Assembly: GCF_000262755.1 (NCBI RefSeq)
Contig: NZ_AFEU01000002.1
Coordinates: forward strand, 496,001 to 560,000
DNA: 64,000 nt
Reading direction: 5' to 3'
Source of the DNA: Bacillus methanolicus PB1
Lineage (GTDB): Bacteria; Bacillota; Bacilli; Bacillales; Cytobacillaceae
The stretch's first letter is position 1. Each line of letters starts with the position of its first letter. Below the pieces are notes generated by a model. The model saw nothing but the letters and a program-made list of their open reading frames with translations. It was not told the origin of the DNA and searched no databases. The position numbers and the translations under genes are program-made. Below are positions 1 to 8,809 of the stretch, in pieces.

Positions 1-121
1 CGTTCAAGATGCTTTTGCTCCCGTTCAGCAGTGTTTTCAGCTTGCATTAGCTGGTTGGAAACTGTAAAATACCCTTTAGCATAATTTAAGAGATCAGACC
101 GCAGAAAGGATTGTAATATAA

Positions 122-346
122 ATGGCAAACGAATTTCGTGTTTGCGATGATTGTCAAGCAGTAAACTTAAAGACGTTAATTCCCCGACTAAAAAAGCTTG
201 ATCCGGAAGCAAAAATAGTCATTGGCTGCCAGTCCTACTGCGGACCCGGACGGAAAAAAACATTCACATTCGTTAACAACCGTCCAGTGGCTGCATTAAC
301 AGAAGAGGAATTAATGGAAAAAATCGAGAAAAAACTAAAAAAATAA
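122..346 (+). CDS. DUF1450 family small protein (YuzB-like)
   Basis: A 74-residue protein with an N-terminal CDDC pair and a central [13 protein letters not shown] segment, the cysteine pattern of the DUF1450/YuzB family of Firmicutes. The molecular role of this family is not established. The cysteines suggest metal binding or a redox role, which is inference. A GAAAGGA ribosome site precedes the ATG. The gene stands alone: a hairpin terminator follows and the next gene is almost 600 bases away. The lysine-rich C-terminus is probably helical. Confidence 0.85.
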   Translation: MANEFRVCDDCQAVNLKTLIPRLKKLDPEAKIVIGCQSYCGPGRKKTFTFVNNRPVAALTEEELMEKIEKKLKK

Positions 347-379
347 ATCAATAATCTCTCGGAAATTCGATTTCCTTGA

Positions 380-409
380 TAGCTCTAGTCTCGGCTAGGG
401 CTTTTTTTA
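380..409 (+). terminator. Rho-independent terminator of the DUF1450 gene
   Basis: The arms AGCTCTAG and CTAGGGCT form an eight-pair stem (one G-U) with a six-base loop, followed by seven T residues. Confidence 0.75.
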
Positions 410-933
410 CAATCTCTTTATATAGGTTAAACCACAAAAAAACTAATAAATAAGGAAATCTATCAAACAATCCATCAAACTTATTTCTCAAAGGATAAGC
501 TTAATCGATAAAGGGAGTCAAACAGTTTTTTCTTTTTTGGGTTATTGACAACATTTTTGAATTAGAATTATATTTAATAAGAACTTGTTTTTTGGTCTTT
601 TGGGGATGCGAGGGAAATATTTAAGTCTGGTCCACGAAACCGAATTTTTCAGAAGAATAAAGGTAACGGAAATGCTCTTGATTTTCTGAATGGAGCTTTA
701 ACATGTTGTTGGTCAACGGTTTAAACCTTGACCATTTATTTGGTCTTGTTTTTTGGTTTTTTGGGTTATTTGTGTTTTTTTATGAATAAAATTAAGAAAA
801 AAGGGGGGGTGAGGTGATAGATAACAATGATGAACGATTTTCTCTAGAAAATTTTCAGAAAAAATGGATGTCCGTTAGACCGTACCTAACACTTGGATGA
901 TAGCCCAATAAATTACTTTGGTAGGTGATCGAG
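410..933. other. AT-rich intergenic region before the MMPL gene
   Basis: No convincing gene. It holds a candidate promoter near 545-574 and two related T/G-rich stretches (near 588-605 and 745-770, both built on CTTGTTTTTTGG) of unknown meaning. A strong GGGGGGGTGAGGTGAT ribosome-site-like stretch near 804-818 precedes only a six-codon frame (ATG ATG AAC ...TAG), so it may be the remnant of a lost upstream gene. A TetR regulator is often found at this place in similar exporter operons, but no trace of one is readable. Confidence 0.5.
545..574 (+). promoter_or_regulatory. Candidate sigma-A promoter for the MMPL exporter operon
   Basis: TTGACA at 545-550 and TATATT at 569-574 are separated by 18 bases. 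It would give a leader of about 350 nt. Confidence 0.5.
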
Positions 934-3054
934 ATGCTTGAATTATTTGGGAAATTTGTTGTGAAAAGTAAGGCTTTAATCATCGTTTTATCACTTATAT
1001 TAATAGTCCCCGCATTGCTCGGAATAGTAAAAACACAAATCAATTATGACATTTTTGCTTACTTGACGGAAAAACTCCCTTCTGTGCAAGGTCAAAACAT
1101 TATGAACAAAACGTTTGGGTTCGGCGGAACAGGCATCCTGATGGTAAAAAATCAAACTGATGCAGAGGTGGAGAACTTAAAACTAAAACTGGAACAAGTT
1201 GACGGTGTTGAAACAGTCAATTGGATCACCGACTTGGCCGATCTCGCGTTGCCTCGTGAATTTCTTCCGGAAGAATTGGTGAGTCAGTTTTACGCCGGAA
1301 ACAGTACCATGATGCAAATTCAGTTTAAAGAGGAAGCGGCATCAGAAAAAACCCATCATGCTGTACAAGAAATCAAGAAAATTCTTGGGCCGGACACATA
1401 TTTTGCCGGAACCCCTCCGATGTTGACGGAACTGCGTCAACTGCTTGAAAGTGAAAAGTTTATCTATGCGGCGTCGGCGCTTGGGTTTATTCTGCTGCTT
1501 TTGGGATTAACACTCCCATCGTTTTTACTTCCGTTCCTGATCCTATACTCAATCGGGGTCTCAATTCTTTACAACTTGGGATTGGCATACTACTTAAACG
1601 GCTCAATGTCGTACATTACCGCAGCGATTGCAGGTGCTTTGCAACTAGGCGTTACCATGGATTTTTCTATTTTCTTAGTGCATCGTTACGAGGAGGAACG
1701 TAAGACGAAAGAAAAGAACGAGGCCATGATCGATGCCATACGGCACACGGCGATGGCGATTTTAACAAGCTCGGCAACGGCAGTAGCCGGTTTTATAGCG
1801 ATGGTAACCATGTCGCTTGGACTGGGTGAAGACTTGGGAATGACGATGGCACGTGGGGTTATCCTTAGCGTTTTGATGATTTTGACATTGTTGCCGTCGT
1901 TAATGTTGGTGTTTGATAGGTGGATTCGAAAATATCAACATCGAGTGATGATCCCTAATTTTCATCTGTTAGCAAAATTTGTCACGAATCGTCACAAACT
2001 TATTTTTGCAGTGTTCCTGCTTTCATTCATCCCTGCTTTCATCGGTTACAAACATGTGCATATCGTGTATGACTTAGAGCAACTAATGCCGAAGACATTA
2101 CCTTCTATCCAAAATCTTGATGAAATCAAAAAAGAATTTACATCGACCGATTCGGCTTTCCTCGTCATGGATAACAAGGTTTCTGATCAAGATCGGCTTA
2201 AAATCAAAGAGCAGATCGAAAAAACAGATGGAATCAAGAAGGTAATCGGATACGACAATTTTGCAGACCCTGCGATTCCTTCAGAATTTGTCCCTGAAAA
2301 CTTAAAAACCATGTTTATCAAGGACCAATACAATTACATGTTGGTGCAAATGGAATACGGGTCTTATGATGAACGTACGACAAAAGCCATTAAACAGATC
2401 AACAAATTAACCCAGCCATATAAGGGACATATGTATCTGACTGGTCAAGCGGTTTTGCAAAACGATCTGACTGCCACGGTACGGGATGATATTAAAAAAG
2501 TGGATTTGATTTCGATTGTCGCAGTATTTTTAATCATTGCGTTGGCCTTCCGCTCCGTGGCGTTGCCGGTGATTTTGGTTGGAGGAATTGAATTGGCGAT
2601 TTTGTTCAACCAAGGGCTCGATTTCTATCTTGGCCGCTCCATGCCGTTTATCGGTACATTCGCCATTGGAGCCATTCAGCTCGGCAGTACGATCAACTAT
2701 GCCATTTTGCTCGTAACACGCTATAAGGAAGAGTTGGCGAACTATCCAAAAATTGAAGCCATGTATCGAGCCATGACAGCAAGTGGAGAAGCGATAGTGA
2801 GCAGTGCACTTGCCTTGTTTGCCGCTGTCATTGGAATTTGGATGTTCTCTGATATCACTTTGCTCAAGGACTTGTCCTTTATGATCGCACGAGGAGCGAT
2901 TATTTCTCTTGCCGTGATCCTATTCCTGCTTCCGGCCGTGTTGCTCACATTAGAAAGCTTCACATCCAAAATGACATTCGGCTGGCCCAAGACTGAATCC
3001 ACGAAGCAAGAAGAGATAGTTTCAAAATCAACTGTGTTGGAAAATAACGCCTAA
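934..3054 (+). CDS. RND superfamily / MMPL-type membrane exporter
   Basis: A polytopic membrane protein of about 706 residues with the duplicated RND layout. It has TM1 near residues 10-33, a roughly 150-residue extracellular loop, then a cluster of five or six TM segments to about residue 330. The same pattern repeats in the second half (TM near 355-375, loop, TM cluster from about 530 to 680). Both halves carry the matching GALQLGVTMDFSIFLVHRYEEE and GAIQLGSTINYAILLVTRYKEE type segments in the TM4 region; the first has a membrane aspartate, where the second has Asn. MMPL-type RND proteins export lipids or hydrophobic compounds using the proton gradient, but the substrate here is unknown. 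The ATG at 934 is preferred over the GTG at 925 because AGGTGAT lies just in front of it. It is co-directional with a secreted YhgE-like gene 40 bases downstream, probably one operon. Confidence 0.85.
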   Translation: MLELFGKFVVKSKALIIVLSLILIVPALLGIVKTQINYDIFAYLTEKLPSVQGQNIMNKTFGFGGTGILMVKNQTDAEVENLKLKLEQVDGVETVNWITDLADLALPREFLPEELVSQFYAGNSTMMQIQFKEEAASEKTHHAVQEIKKILGPDTYFAGTPPMLTELRQLLESEKFIYAASALGFILLLLGLTLPSFLLPFLILYSIGVSILYNLGLAYYLNGSMSYITAAIAGALQLGVTMDFSIFLVHRYEEERKTKEKNEAMIDAIRHTAMAILTSSATAVAGFIAMVTMSLGLGEDLGMTMARGVILSVLMILTLLPSLMLVFDRWIRKYQHRVMIPNFHLLAKFVTNRHKLIFAVFLLSFIPAFIGYKHVHIVYDLEQLMPKTLPSIQNLDEIKKEFTSTDSAFLVMDNKVSDQDRLKIKEQIEKTDGIKKVIGYDNFADPAIPSEFVPENLKTMFIKDQYNYMLVQMEYGSYDERTTKAIKQINKLTQPYKGHMYLTGQAVLQNDLTATVRDDIKKVDLISIVAVFLIIALAFRSVALPVILVGGIELAILFNQGLDFYLGRSMPFIGTFAIGAIQLGSTINYAILLVTRYKEELANYPKIEAMYRAMTASGEAIVSSALALFAAVIGIWMFSDITLLKDLSFMIARGAIISLAVILFLLPAVLLTLESFTSKMTFGWPKTESTKQEEIVSKSTVLENNA

Positions 3055-3094
3055 AAACCAATAACAAACAATATGAAGGAGCTGAAGAAGCACA

Positions 3095-4603
3095 ATGAAA
3101 GCGATGAAAAACGTGATACCCGTATTTACTGCCGCCGCCCTCATTTTTTCGTCTGCAACCGGTACTTATGCTATGACTCCCGATAATGTGGTTGACCGTG
3201 AAACGGTTTATACACTCCTCCATTCCGATGGAACCGTGAAAAAAACGATTGTTGTAGATTGGTTACATATGAAAGGAAATGGAAATGTCACCGTGACTGA
3301 TTTCGGGCAATTAAAAAATATTCGCAATATTAGTGGATTGGAAAAACCGGTTGTGCAAAACCGACAAATTATCTGGAATGCGGAAGAAGTGAAAGGAGAA
3401 AGGTCGATTTATTATTCCGGCAACACCAATCAACCACTTCCTGTGGACGTCTCGATCAACTACTACCTAAATGGGAAAAAAGTGAATGCTTCTTCATTAG
3501 CCGGGAAAAGCGGTTCAGTAAAAATCGAGATTACATTAAAGAACCGGCTGCAACAAAAGAAAAGCATATCATTTGCAGGCTTTAAGGGAGCAAAACATCA
3601 GGTAGAAAAAGAGCTGTACACACCGATCCTGTCGCTTGTTTCCCTCAACATTCCGACGGAACATTTCACTGACACGAAAGTCGGCGACGCAATGACTGTA
3701 ATGACGGGGAAAACCATGAATGCGACCTGGATGGTTGTACCGAATCCGGAAGAGACCATCACCCTTGAAATGAAAGGAACAGATATTGAACTTGAACCAA
3801 TCTCTATTACCCTGATACCTAAGCTTCCTCCTGTACCGGAAGTACCAGTCAAAGAACAATTGGAAAAATTGGCAGAGGGTGTTCAGCAAATATCTTCTGC
3901 ATTGGATCAATTGGGAGATGGCGCCAATCAACTTGCCGCTGGTAACCGTCAAGTAAAGAGCGGTTTAAACCAGCTTTCAGAAGGGATTGGACAATTAAAC
4001 CAGGTAAATCAGGCTCATATGGGCCTTGTGAAACAGTCGATTGATACAAACCGACAACTCCTGACATTGGCTCAAAATATGGCTGCCAAGAATTCGCAGG
4101 ATGCGAATTTACAGGCTCTCATACAAGGACTAAAAGGCCAGCAACAAATGCTTGCGATGCTTGCTGAAGGGGGAAATTTGCAAGGGCAACCGTTTCCCGG
4201 CCTAAATAAGATGGAAGAAGGCTTAAAAGGTTCTAAAGGTGGAGTTGAACAGTTAGGGATTGCAGCGGATCAACTGGAAAAAGGTGCTCTAAATCTTAAA
4301 ACAGGTATAGAGAAGTTATCCGGCGGAACGGTTGAAATGAAGAATGGGCTGATTACCGGATTAAATAAACTGTATGAAGGGGAAGCCGTTTTAAAACAAT
4401 CAAAAACGGCTGCGGAACAATACGATACATTTCTCGGTAAACCAAAAGGCGCGAAAGGGGAAGTTCGTTTTATATTAAAAACAGATCCTATTAAATCGGT
4501 ACAGGTGCAAGGTACTACAGAACAAAAGCCAAACACGAACAACAAGGAAGAGAGCATCTCTTTCTTTGAAAAAATAAAAAAATTTTTCACCAACCTATTT
4601 TAA
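3095..4603 (+). CDS. Secreted YhgE/Pip-like coiled-coil protein, exporter partner
   Basis: A 502-residue protein with a signal peptide (MKAMKNV then a hydrophobic stretch, likely cut after TYA near residue 26). Residues 30-250 look beta-rich. Residues 255-450 consist of repeating QLGDGANQLAAG / QLSEGIGQL type segments, the helical repeats seen in the YhgE/Pip family. Full YhgE proteins end in a multi-TM exporter domain; this one ends in a short hydrophobic, basic tail (FFEKIKKFFTNLF) and lacks that domain. The linked MMPL gene 40 bases upstream could supply the membrane part, so I infer a two-part envelope exporter. AAGGAG lies rather far upstream of the ATG, and an internal ATG three codons on is an alternative start. 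Confidence 0.7.
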   Translation: MKAMKNVIPVFTAAALIFSSATGTYAMTPDNVVDRETVYTLLHSDGTVKKTIVVDWLHMKGNGNVTVTDFGQLKNIRNISGLEKPVVQNRQIIWNAEEVKGERSIYYSGNTNQPLPVDVSINYYLNGKKVNASSLAGKSGSVKIEITLKNRLQQKKSISFAGFKGAKHQVEKELYTPILSLVSLNIPTEHFTDTKVGDAMTVMTGKTMNATWMVVPNPEETITLEMKGTDIELEPISITLIPKLPPVPEVPVKEQLEKLAEGVQQISSALDQLGDGANQLAAGNRQVKSGLNQLSEGIGQLNQVNQAHMGLVKQSIDTNRQLLTLAQNMAAKNSQDANLQALIQGLKGQQQMLAMLAEGGNLQGQPFPGLNKMEEGLKGSKGGVEQLGIAADQLEKGALNLKTGIEKLSGGTVEMKNGLITGLNKLYEGEAVLKQSKTAAEQYDTFLGKPKGAKGEVRFILKTDPIKSVQVQGTTEQKPNTNNKEESISFFEKIKKFFTNLF

Positions 4604-4642
4604 TGGTAACATTACACTGCGAAATATTTTGATGCGCACGGA

Positions 4643-4684
4643 AAAGAGGGGCCGACTGTTTCTAAAAGCAAAAAGCCCCTCTAA
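4643..4684 (+). terminator. Probable terminator of the MMPL operon
   Basis: AGAGGGGC at 4645-4652 pairs perfectly with GCCCCTCT at 4675-4682 across a 22-base loop. The following T tract (ACTTTT) is weak. Confidence 0.5.
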
Positions 4685-5107
4685 CTTTTGCCTAGACACT
4701 TACTCGATACCTTAGAAAGGCTTTTTGAAACTCTATCACCACTCCGATGGCGATTTTGTCGAAAAATGCGTCGAAATTTGCCAAAAATTGAGGTGAATTG
4801 GTGATAGAAACGGGATATAATAGATAACGAGCATGAGTTTTAAACCATGGAAATAGCTTTCATTATAAAACAGAACCAACATAATAAGGCGGTGTGAGCG
4901 AAGCCAAGCTCTAAATATTTACAAAGCTGAACAAGTATCTTGCTAAAGATAAGTTGGCCTTTCTATTTTTGTTAGCGTAGCTCCGCCCCTTTTCCACAGA
5001 AAAAAGAAAAATGCGAAATTGTCATAAGCATGTTCGCTTGTTTTTGAAAAATTCAGGGAGAAATCTTGCAAAAAAGCAGAACGGGATATTCAGGAAGAGG
5101 GTAAAAA
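4685..5107. other. Intergenic region with a 10-bp inverted repeat
   Basis: No gene seen. TCTATCACCA at 4732-4741 and TGGTGATAGA at 4799-4808 are perfect inverted arms 57 bases apart, followed at once by a TATAAT hexamer (4816-4821). This could be an operator at a promoter or the remains of a mobile element end. The rest is not recognisable. Confidence 0.4.
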
Positions 5108-6406
5108 ATGGACTATTCGGTTGAGAAATTAAGAGAAGAAAAAGTTTTTAAAGATCCGGTTCACCGTTATGTTCATGTTCGTGATAGAGTCATTTGGGAT
5201 TTAATCGGCACGAAAGAATTCCAGCGCCTCCGCAGAATTAAACAGCTCGGAACTACTTTTCTTACATTTCATGGAGCGGAGCACACCCGGTTTACACATT
5301 CTCTCGGAGTTTACGAGATTATCCGGCGCATTGTTGATGATGTATTCGACGGCCGGCCGGAATGGAACAAAGAAGAGAGATTGCTGTCATTATGTGCGGG
5401 TCTGCTCCACGATCTTGGCCATGGTCCATTCTCCCATTCGTTTGAAAAAGTTTTTAACCTCGACCACGAAGAATTTACCCTTAAAATTATTTTAGGAGAT
5501 ACCGAAGTTAATAAAATTCTCTCAAAAGTATCTGAGGATTTTCCGAAAAAAGTAGCGGAAGTCATTGCAAAAACTTATAAAAATAAACTGGTTGTAAGTT
5601 TAATTTCAAGCCAGATTGATGCAGACAGGATGGATTATCTGCAGAGAGATGCTTATTTTACAGGGGTGAGCTACGGGCATTTTGACATGGAACGGATTTT
5701 GCGTGTCATGCGTCCGAGGGAAGATCAAGTTGTTATTAAACATAGCGGCATGCATGCAGTTGAAGACTACATAATGAGCAGGTATCAAATGTACTGGCAG
5801 GTTTATTTCCACCCGGTAACCCGGAGTGCTGAAGTCATCTTGACAAAAATCTTTCATCGGGCAAAACATCTTTATGAGCAATCATATTCCTTTTCACTGC
5901 CCCCTGTCCATTTTTATTCATTGTTTGAGGGAAATTGTACATTGCAAGATTATTTAAAGATGGATGAAGCAGTATTCCAATACTATTTTCAAATTTGGCA
6001 GGATGAAAAAGATTCGATTTTAAGCGATTTATGCCGAAGGTTTATGAACCGGAATTTATTTAAGTATGTTGAGTTTGATCCGGCAAAAGAGTACAAGAAA
6101 TTGGCGGAACTGTCAGCTCTGTTTGCAAAAGCAGGATTGGATCCGGAATATTATCTTGTCGTCGATTCCTCGTCCGATTTGCCATATGATTTTTACCGTC
6201 CGGGAGAGGAAGAAGAAAGGCTGCCGATCCATTTGTTGATGAAAAACGGAGACATTCGGGAGCTGTCCAGAGAATCGGAGATTGTCGATGCCATTTCAGG
6301 AAAACGAAGAACAGACCACAAGCTTTATTATCCGGCTGACTTCATTCATGACGATCGTACAAAGAGAAACATTAAGAAGCAAATTCGTACGCTTTTGGAG
6401 ATTTAG
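5108..6406 (+). CDS. ywfO: HD-domain phosphohydrolase (YwfO family)
   Basis: A 432-residue HD-superfamily protein. Metal ligands are visible as HTRFTHSLGV near residue 57 and the HD pair in LLHDLGHGPFSH near residue 100, with a later conserved SSQIDADRMDYL segment carrying the distal aspartate. The family includes SAMHD1-like dNTP triphosphohydrolases such as the Enterococcus EF1143 enzyme, so a nucleotide-hydrolysing role in the cytoplasm is likely; the substrate in Bacillus is not settled. AGGAAGAGGG precedes the ATG. The next gene, ywgA, follows after 56 bases, as in B. subtilis. Confidence 0.9.
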   Translation: MDYSVEKLREEKVFKDPVHRYVHVRDRVIWDLIGTKEFQRLRRIKQLGTTFLTFHGAEHTRFTHSLGVYEIIRRIVDDVFDGRPEWNKEERLLSLCAGLLHDLGHGPFSHSFEKVFNLDHEEFTLKIILGDTEVNKILSKVSEDFPKKVAEVIAKTYKNKLVVSLISSQIDADRMDYLQRDAYFTGVSYGHFDMERILRVMRPREDQVVIKHSGMHAVEDYIMSRYQMYWQVYFHPVTRSAEVILTKIFHRAKHLYEQSYSFSLPPVHFYSLFEGNCTLQDYLKMDEAVFQYYFQIWQDEKDSILSDLCRRFMNRNLFKYVEFDPAKEYKKLAELSALFAKAGLDPEYYLVVDSSSDLPYDFYRPGEEEERLPIHLLMKNGDIRELSRESEIVDAISGKRRTDHKLYYPADFIHDDRTKRNIKKQIRTLLEI

Positions 6407-6462
6407 CAACACGCCAATTATTACCAACAAGCGGTATTAAACGTAGTAGGAGATGACGAGTT

Positions 6463-6972
6463 TTGTTAAAAGACCATGCAAAAATCATGTACGCTGTTGC
6501 AGCATCAAGGGAAATAATTGGACGGAAAAAGCTGCAAAAAATTATTTACATTGCGAAAAAAATTGCCTTTCCTTTTCAAGAAAGATTTCAATTTCACTTC
6601 TACGGTCCATATTCTGAAGAATTAACTTTAAGAGTCGAAGAACTTTGCAATATGGGATTTTTGAATGAAGTAAAAGAGAAAAAAGGCGGGTATTATCAAT
6701 ATCGCTACACACTGACAGAGTCAGGCAAAGAGTTTTTGAGTTTAAATGAGATTGAAATACCTTTTTTAGAAGACTGCTTAACAGATATGAACAGTAAAAG
6801 TGCCAGGTTTTTAGAGCTTGTTTCGACCGTCTTATATTTTGATAATTTAACAAAAGAGGAAGTCCGCGAGAAAATATACACGCTGAAAAGCAAGCAGCGC
6901 TATACAGAAGACGAAATTGAAGAAGCTTACTCCTACATTGAGAAACTAAAACAAAAAGCTAAGCTCCAATAA
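6463..6972 (+). CDS. ywgA: YwgA family protein
   Basis: A 169-residue cytoplasmic protein with a winged-helix-like N-terminal half (GRKKLQKIIYIAKK, then FHFYGPYSEEL near residue 45) and an acidic, helical C-terminus. This fits the YwgA family, whose function is unknown. The start is a TTG with AGGAG about ten bases upstream; no in-frame ATG fits better. Its last codons overlap the left arm of a bidirectional terminator, and its place after ywfO is conserved in Bacillus. Confidence 0.85.
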   Translation: MLKDHAKIMYAVAASREIIGRKKLQKIIYIAKKIAFPFQERFQFHFYGPYSEELTLRVEELCNMGFLNEVKEKKGGYYQYRYTLTESGKEFLSLNEIEIPFLEDCLTDMNSKSARFLELVSTVLYFDNLTKEEVREKIYTLKSKQRYTEDEIEEAYSYIEKLKQKAKLQ

Positions 6973-6992
6973 TAGCCGGGCTTAGCTTTTTT
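6956..6992. terminator. Bidirectional terminator between ywgA and ywhB
   Basis: AAGCTAAGC at 6956-6964 pairs perfectly with GCTTAGCTT at 6980-6988. T tracts follow on both strands, so it can end ywgA on the plus strand and ywhB on the minus strand. The left arm lies inside the end of ywgA. Confidence 0.85.
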
Positions 6993-6995
6993 GTA

Positions 6996-7181
6996 TTATT
7001 CGTCGCTCAGACGTTTTCCGGCAACTGCGTAGTGGTTTCTTGACATTTCTTCAATAAAAACAACAATTTTTTCTTTAGAAGCACCGGTTGTTTCGCTGAC
7101 GGCTTCGGTTACTTTTTCAACGAGCGCTTTCTTTTGCTCTTCAGAGCGCCCTTCCAGCATTTTTACTGTTACATATGGCAT
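6996..7181 (-). CDS. ywhB: 4-oxalocrotonate tautomerase family protein
   Basis: A 61-residue member of the 4-oxalocrotonate tautomerase family. After methionine removal, the catalytic N-terminal proline is exposed (MPYVTVKMLEGR). The arginine near position 11 and the region around KIVVFIEEM match the family. B. subtilis YwhB isomerises unsaturated 2-oxo acids in vitro, but its physiological substrate is unclear. A strong AAGGAGGT lies nine bases before the ATG. It is transcribed against its neighbours, between ywgA and ywhC. Confidence 0.9.
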   Translation of the reverse strand: MPYVTVKMLEGRSEEQKKALVEKVTEAVSETTGASKEKIVVFIEEMSRNHYAVAGKRLSDE

Positions 7182-7331
7182 GTGAATACCTCCTTGTCCA
7201 TCTCATTCTAGAAGTAGTTTTTCATATTTTTAAGAAAAGTGCAAGATTTTTCACGTCTCCATTTTTCACAACTGCGATTTGTTCATGTATACTTGAAACA
7301 TATAAATTTTAGGAACAAAGGAGCCGGGGAA

Positions 7332-7991
7332 GTGGAACAATTTTTAGCTTTTTCATTCGAGAAAATCCCGTATGTTGCTATAACGTTAATGATTGCATTT
7401 ACGCTGCATGAGTTTGCCCATGCGTATGTTGCTTATAAATTCGGGGATCCGACCGCACAAAAACAAGGAAGATTGACGTTGAATCCGATTCAGCATTTGG
7501 ATCCGATCGGGACAATTTTGATTTTTATTGCCGGTTTTGGCTGGGCAAGACCTGTTCCTGTTAACCGCTTTTATTTTAAAAATCCTCGTCTTGCCGGAAT
7601 TCTTATTTCTGTTGCAGGGCCGCTCAGCAACTTGTTTTTAGGTGCGATTGGATATATTATATGGTATTCGCTTGCAGGAGCGGGGCTTTCAGCAGAAATC
7701 CCGGAATTTGTACCGAAGTTTCTCAATATCTTCATTCAATTGAATTTCGTGCTTTTTGTTTTTAATCTTTTGCCGTTTCCTCCCCTTGACGGATTCCGGA
7801 TTCTCGAAGATTTGGCTCCCGCGGACATTCGTGTAAAAATGACGCAGTTTGAGGCTTACGGCTCATTAATATTTTTAATACTTGTCATTACTCCTCTCAA
7901 TGAATATACGATACAGCCCATCTTCAATACTGTCTTGCCTGTACTTTTAAACGGATTTAACTATTTTTTCTACCAGTTGTTTATGGGGTAG
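7332..7991 (+). CDS. ywhC: Site-2 protease family membrane protease (YwhC)
   Basis: A 219-residue membrane metalloprotease of the S2P family. The zinc-binding HEFAH motif sits in the first TM region (about residue 24), and the second metal motif is the NLLPFPPLDGFRI segment near residue 145, whose aspartate completes the site. At least four hydrophobic segments are visible. The GTG at 7332 is chosen because AAAGGAGCCGGGG lies just upstream and it gives the length usual for YwhC; the frame stays open further upstream but without a ribosome site. The regulated-proteolysis substrate is unknown. Confidence 0.88.
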   Translation: MEQFLAFSFEKIPYVAITLMIAFTLHEFAHAYVAYKFGDPTAQKQGRLTLNPIQHLDPIGTILIFIAGFGWARPVPVNRFYFKNPRLAGILISVAGPLSNLFLGAIGYIIWYSLAGAGLSAEIPEFVPKFLNIFIQLNFVLFVFNLLPFPPLDGFRILEDLAPADIRVKMTQFEAYGSLIFLILVITPLNEYTIQPIFNTVLPVLLNGFNYFFYQLFMG

Positions 7992-8028
7992 AATAAATGT
8001 AAGGATGTTTTACAAGGAGGAAAGACCA

Positions 8029-8541
8029 GTGGAAGAAAAAAAGAAAAAGAGCATCGGTTTTAATATAATCAAAAATGATCCGACTGACGGCCATGGCGGA
8101 TTCGGAACCGGCGCGCTCAGCCTTGAAAATGTATCACCGGTAATTATTGATGTCGAGGCCGGAGAAGCCGTGGTTGATGTCGGAGCAATGCATGCCAGAA
8201 GTGCGGTTGAAAAAGGGATAAAGTTCCTTCCTGACCGGGAAGCTGTTCCAAATGGAAAGGCGTATTGGCTTGTCTGGGTAACCATTGACAGAAAAGAAGA
8301 AGGGCCCTATTATGCAGGCGTAACTGCTTGTGAAATGACCGTTGACAGAGAAATAAAGAGAGGCTATAAATTGCTTCCAGAGCATGTAAACCGTCTAGAT
8401 AAATCAATCAAACGCCATATTATCGTTGATCATATGGATGATAAATCAAAAGCGGTATTGGCAGACTTTTTGCGCAATCATGACAGCGGCATGTGGGAAC
8501 GTTCTTCAGAACAGTTAAAGAAAGATTTGAAGGAGAACTGA
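8029..8541 (+). CDS. ywhD: YwhD family protein
   Basis: A 170-residue soluble protein matching the YwhD family in sequence (SIGFNIIKNDPTDGHGGFG near the start) and in position between ywhC and pbpG. Its function is unknown. The GTG at 8029 is chosen because a perfect AAGGAGG lies eight bases upstream; an ATG at 8005 in the same frame would place that site inside the gene. It starts 37 bases after ywhC, probably co-transcribed. Confidence 0.88.
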   Translation: MEEKKKKSIGFNIIKNDPTDGHGGFGTGALSLENVSPVIIDVEAGEAVVDVGAMHARSAVEKGIKFLPDREAVPNGKAYWLVWVTIDRKEEGPYYAGVTACEMTVDREIKRGYKLLPEHVNRLDKSIKRHIIVDHMDDKSKAVLADFLRNHDSGMWERSSEQLKKDLKEN

Positions 8542-8670
8542 GAAAAATATACAAATTTTTTGACGGAATTTTGACATATTTTCGAACAAACTTTTTAACC
8601 TACTTGCTCAAATTGGTTAAAAAAAGTAAACTTATATTCAACGTGAACACACGTAAAACTAGGACACGAA

Positions 8671-8794
8671 AAAGAGGCTGTCTCAAGAGCAAAGGGTCAG
8701 ACCCTTCCAATACAATATATAGACAATCACTAATAAAACCATTCTATATATTGTAAAAGTTGGAGGGGTCAGATCCTTATGAGACAGCCTCTTT
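8671..8794. repeat. GGCTGTCTCA hairpin element, copy 1
   Basis: A 124-bp palindromic element with 15-bp perfect terminal inverted repeats (AAAGAGGCTGTCTCA at 8671-8685). Inside each end is a GGGTCAGACCC-type palindrome, and in the centre ACAATATATAGA and TCTATATATTGT pair perfectly, so the whole element folds as one long hairpin. It lies between the convergent ywhD and pbpG and, with T tracts on both sides, can act as a two-way terminator. Further copies lie near 15.2, 31.1, 37.1, 39.5 and 52.4 kb. Confidence 0.85.
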
Positions 8795-8809
8795 TTCAAT
8801 TTCTTATGA

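Noticed and set aside
8493-8756. Frame overlapping the end of ywhD and the hairpin element
   Set aside because: It starts inside ywhD without a ribosome site and ends in repeat DNA.
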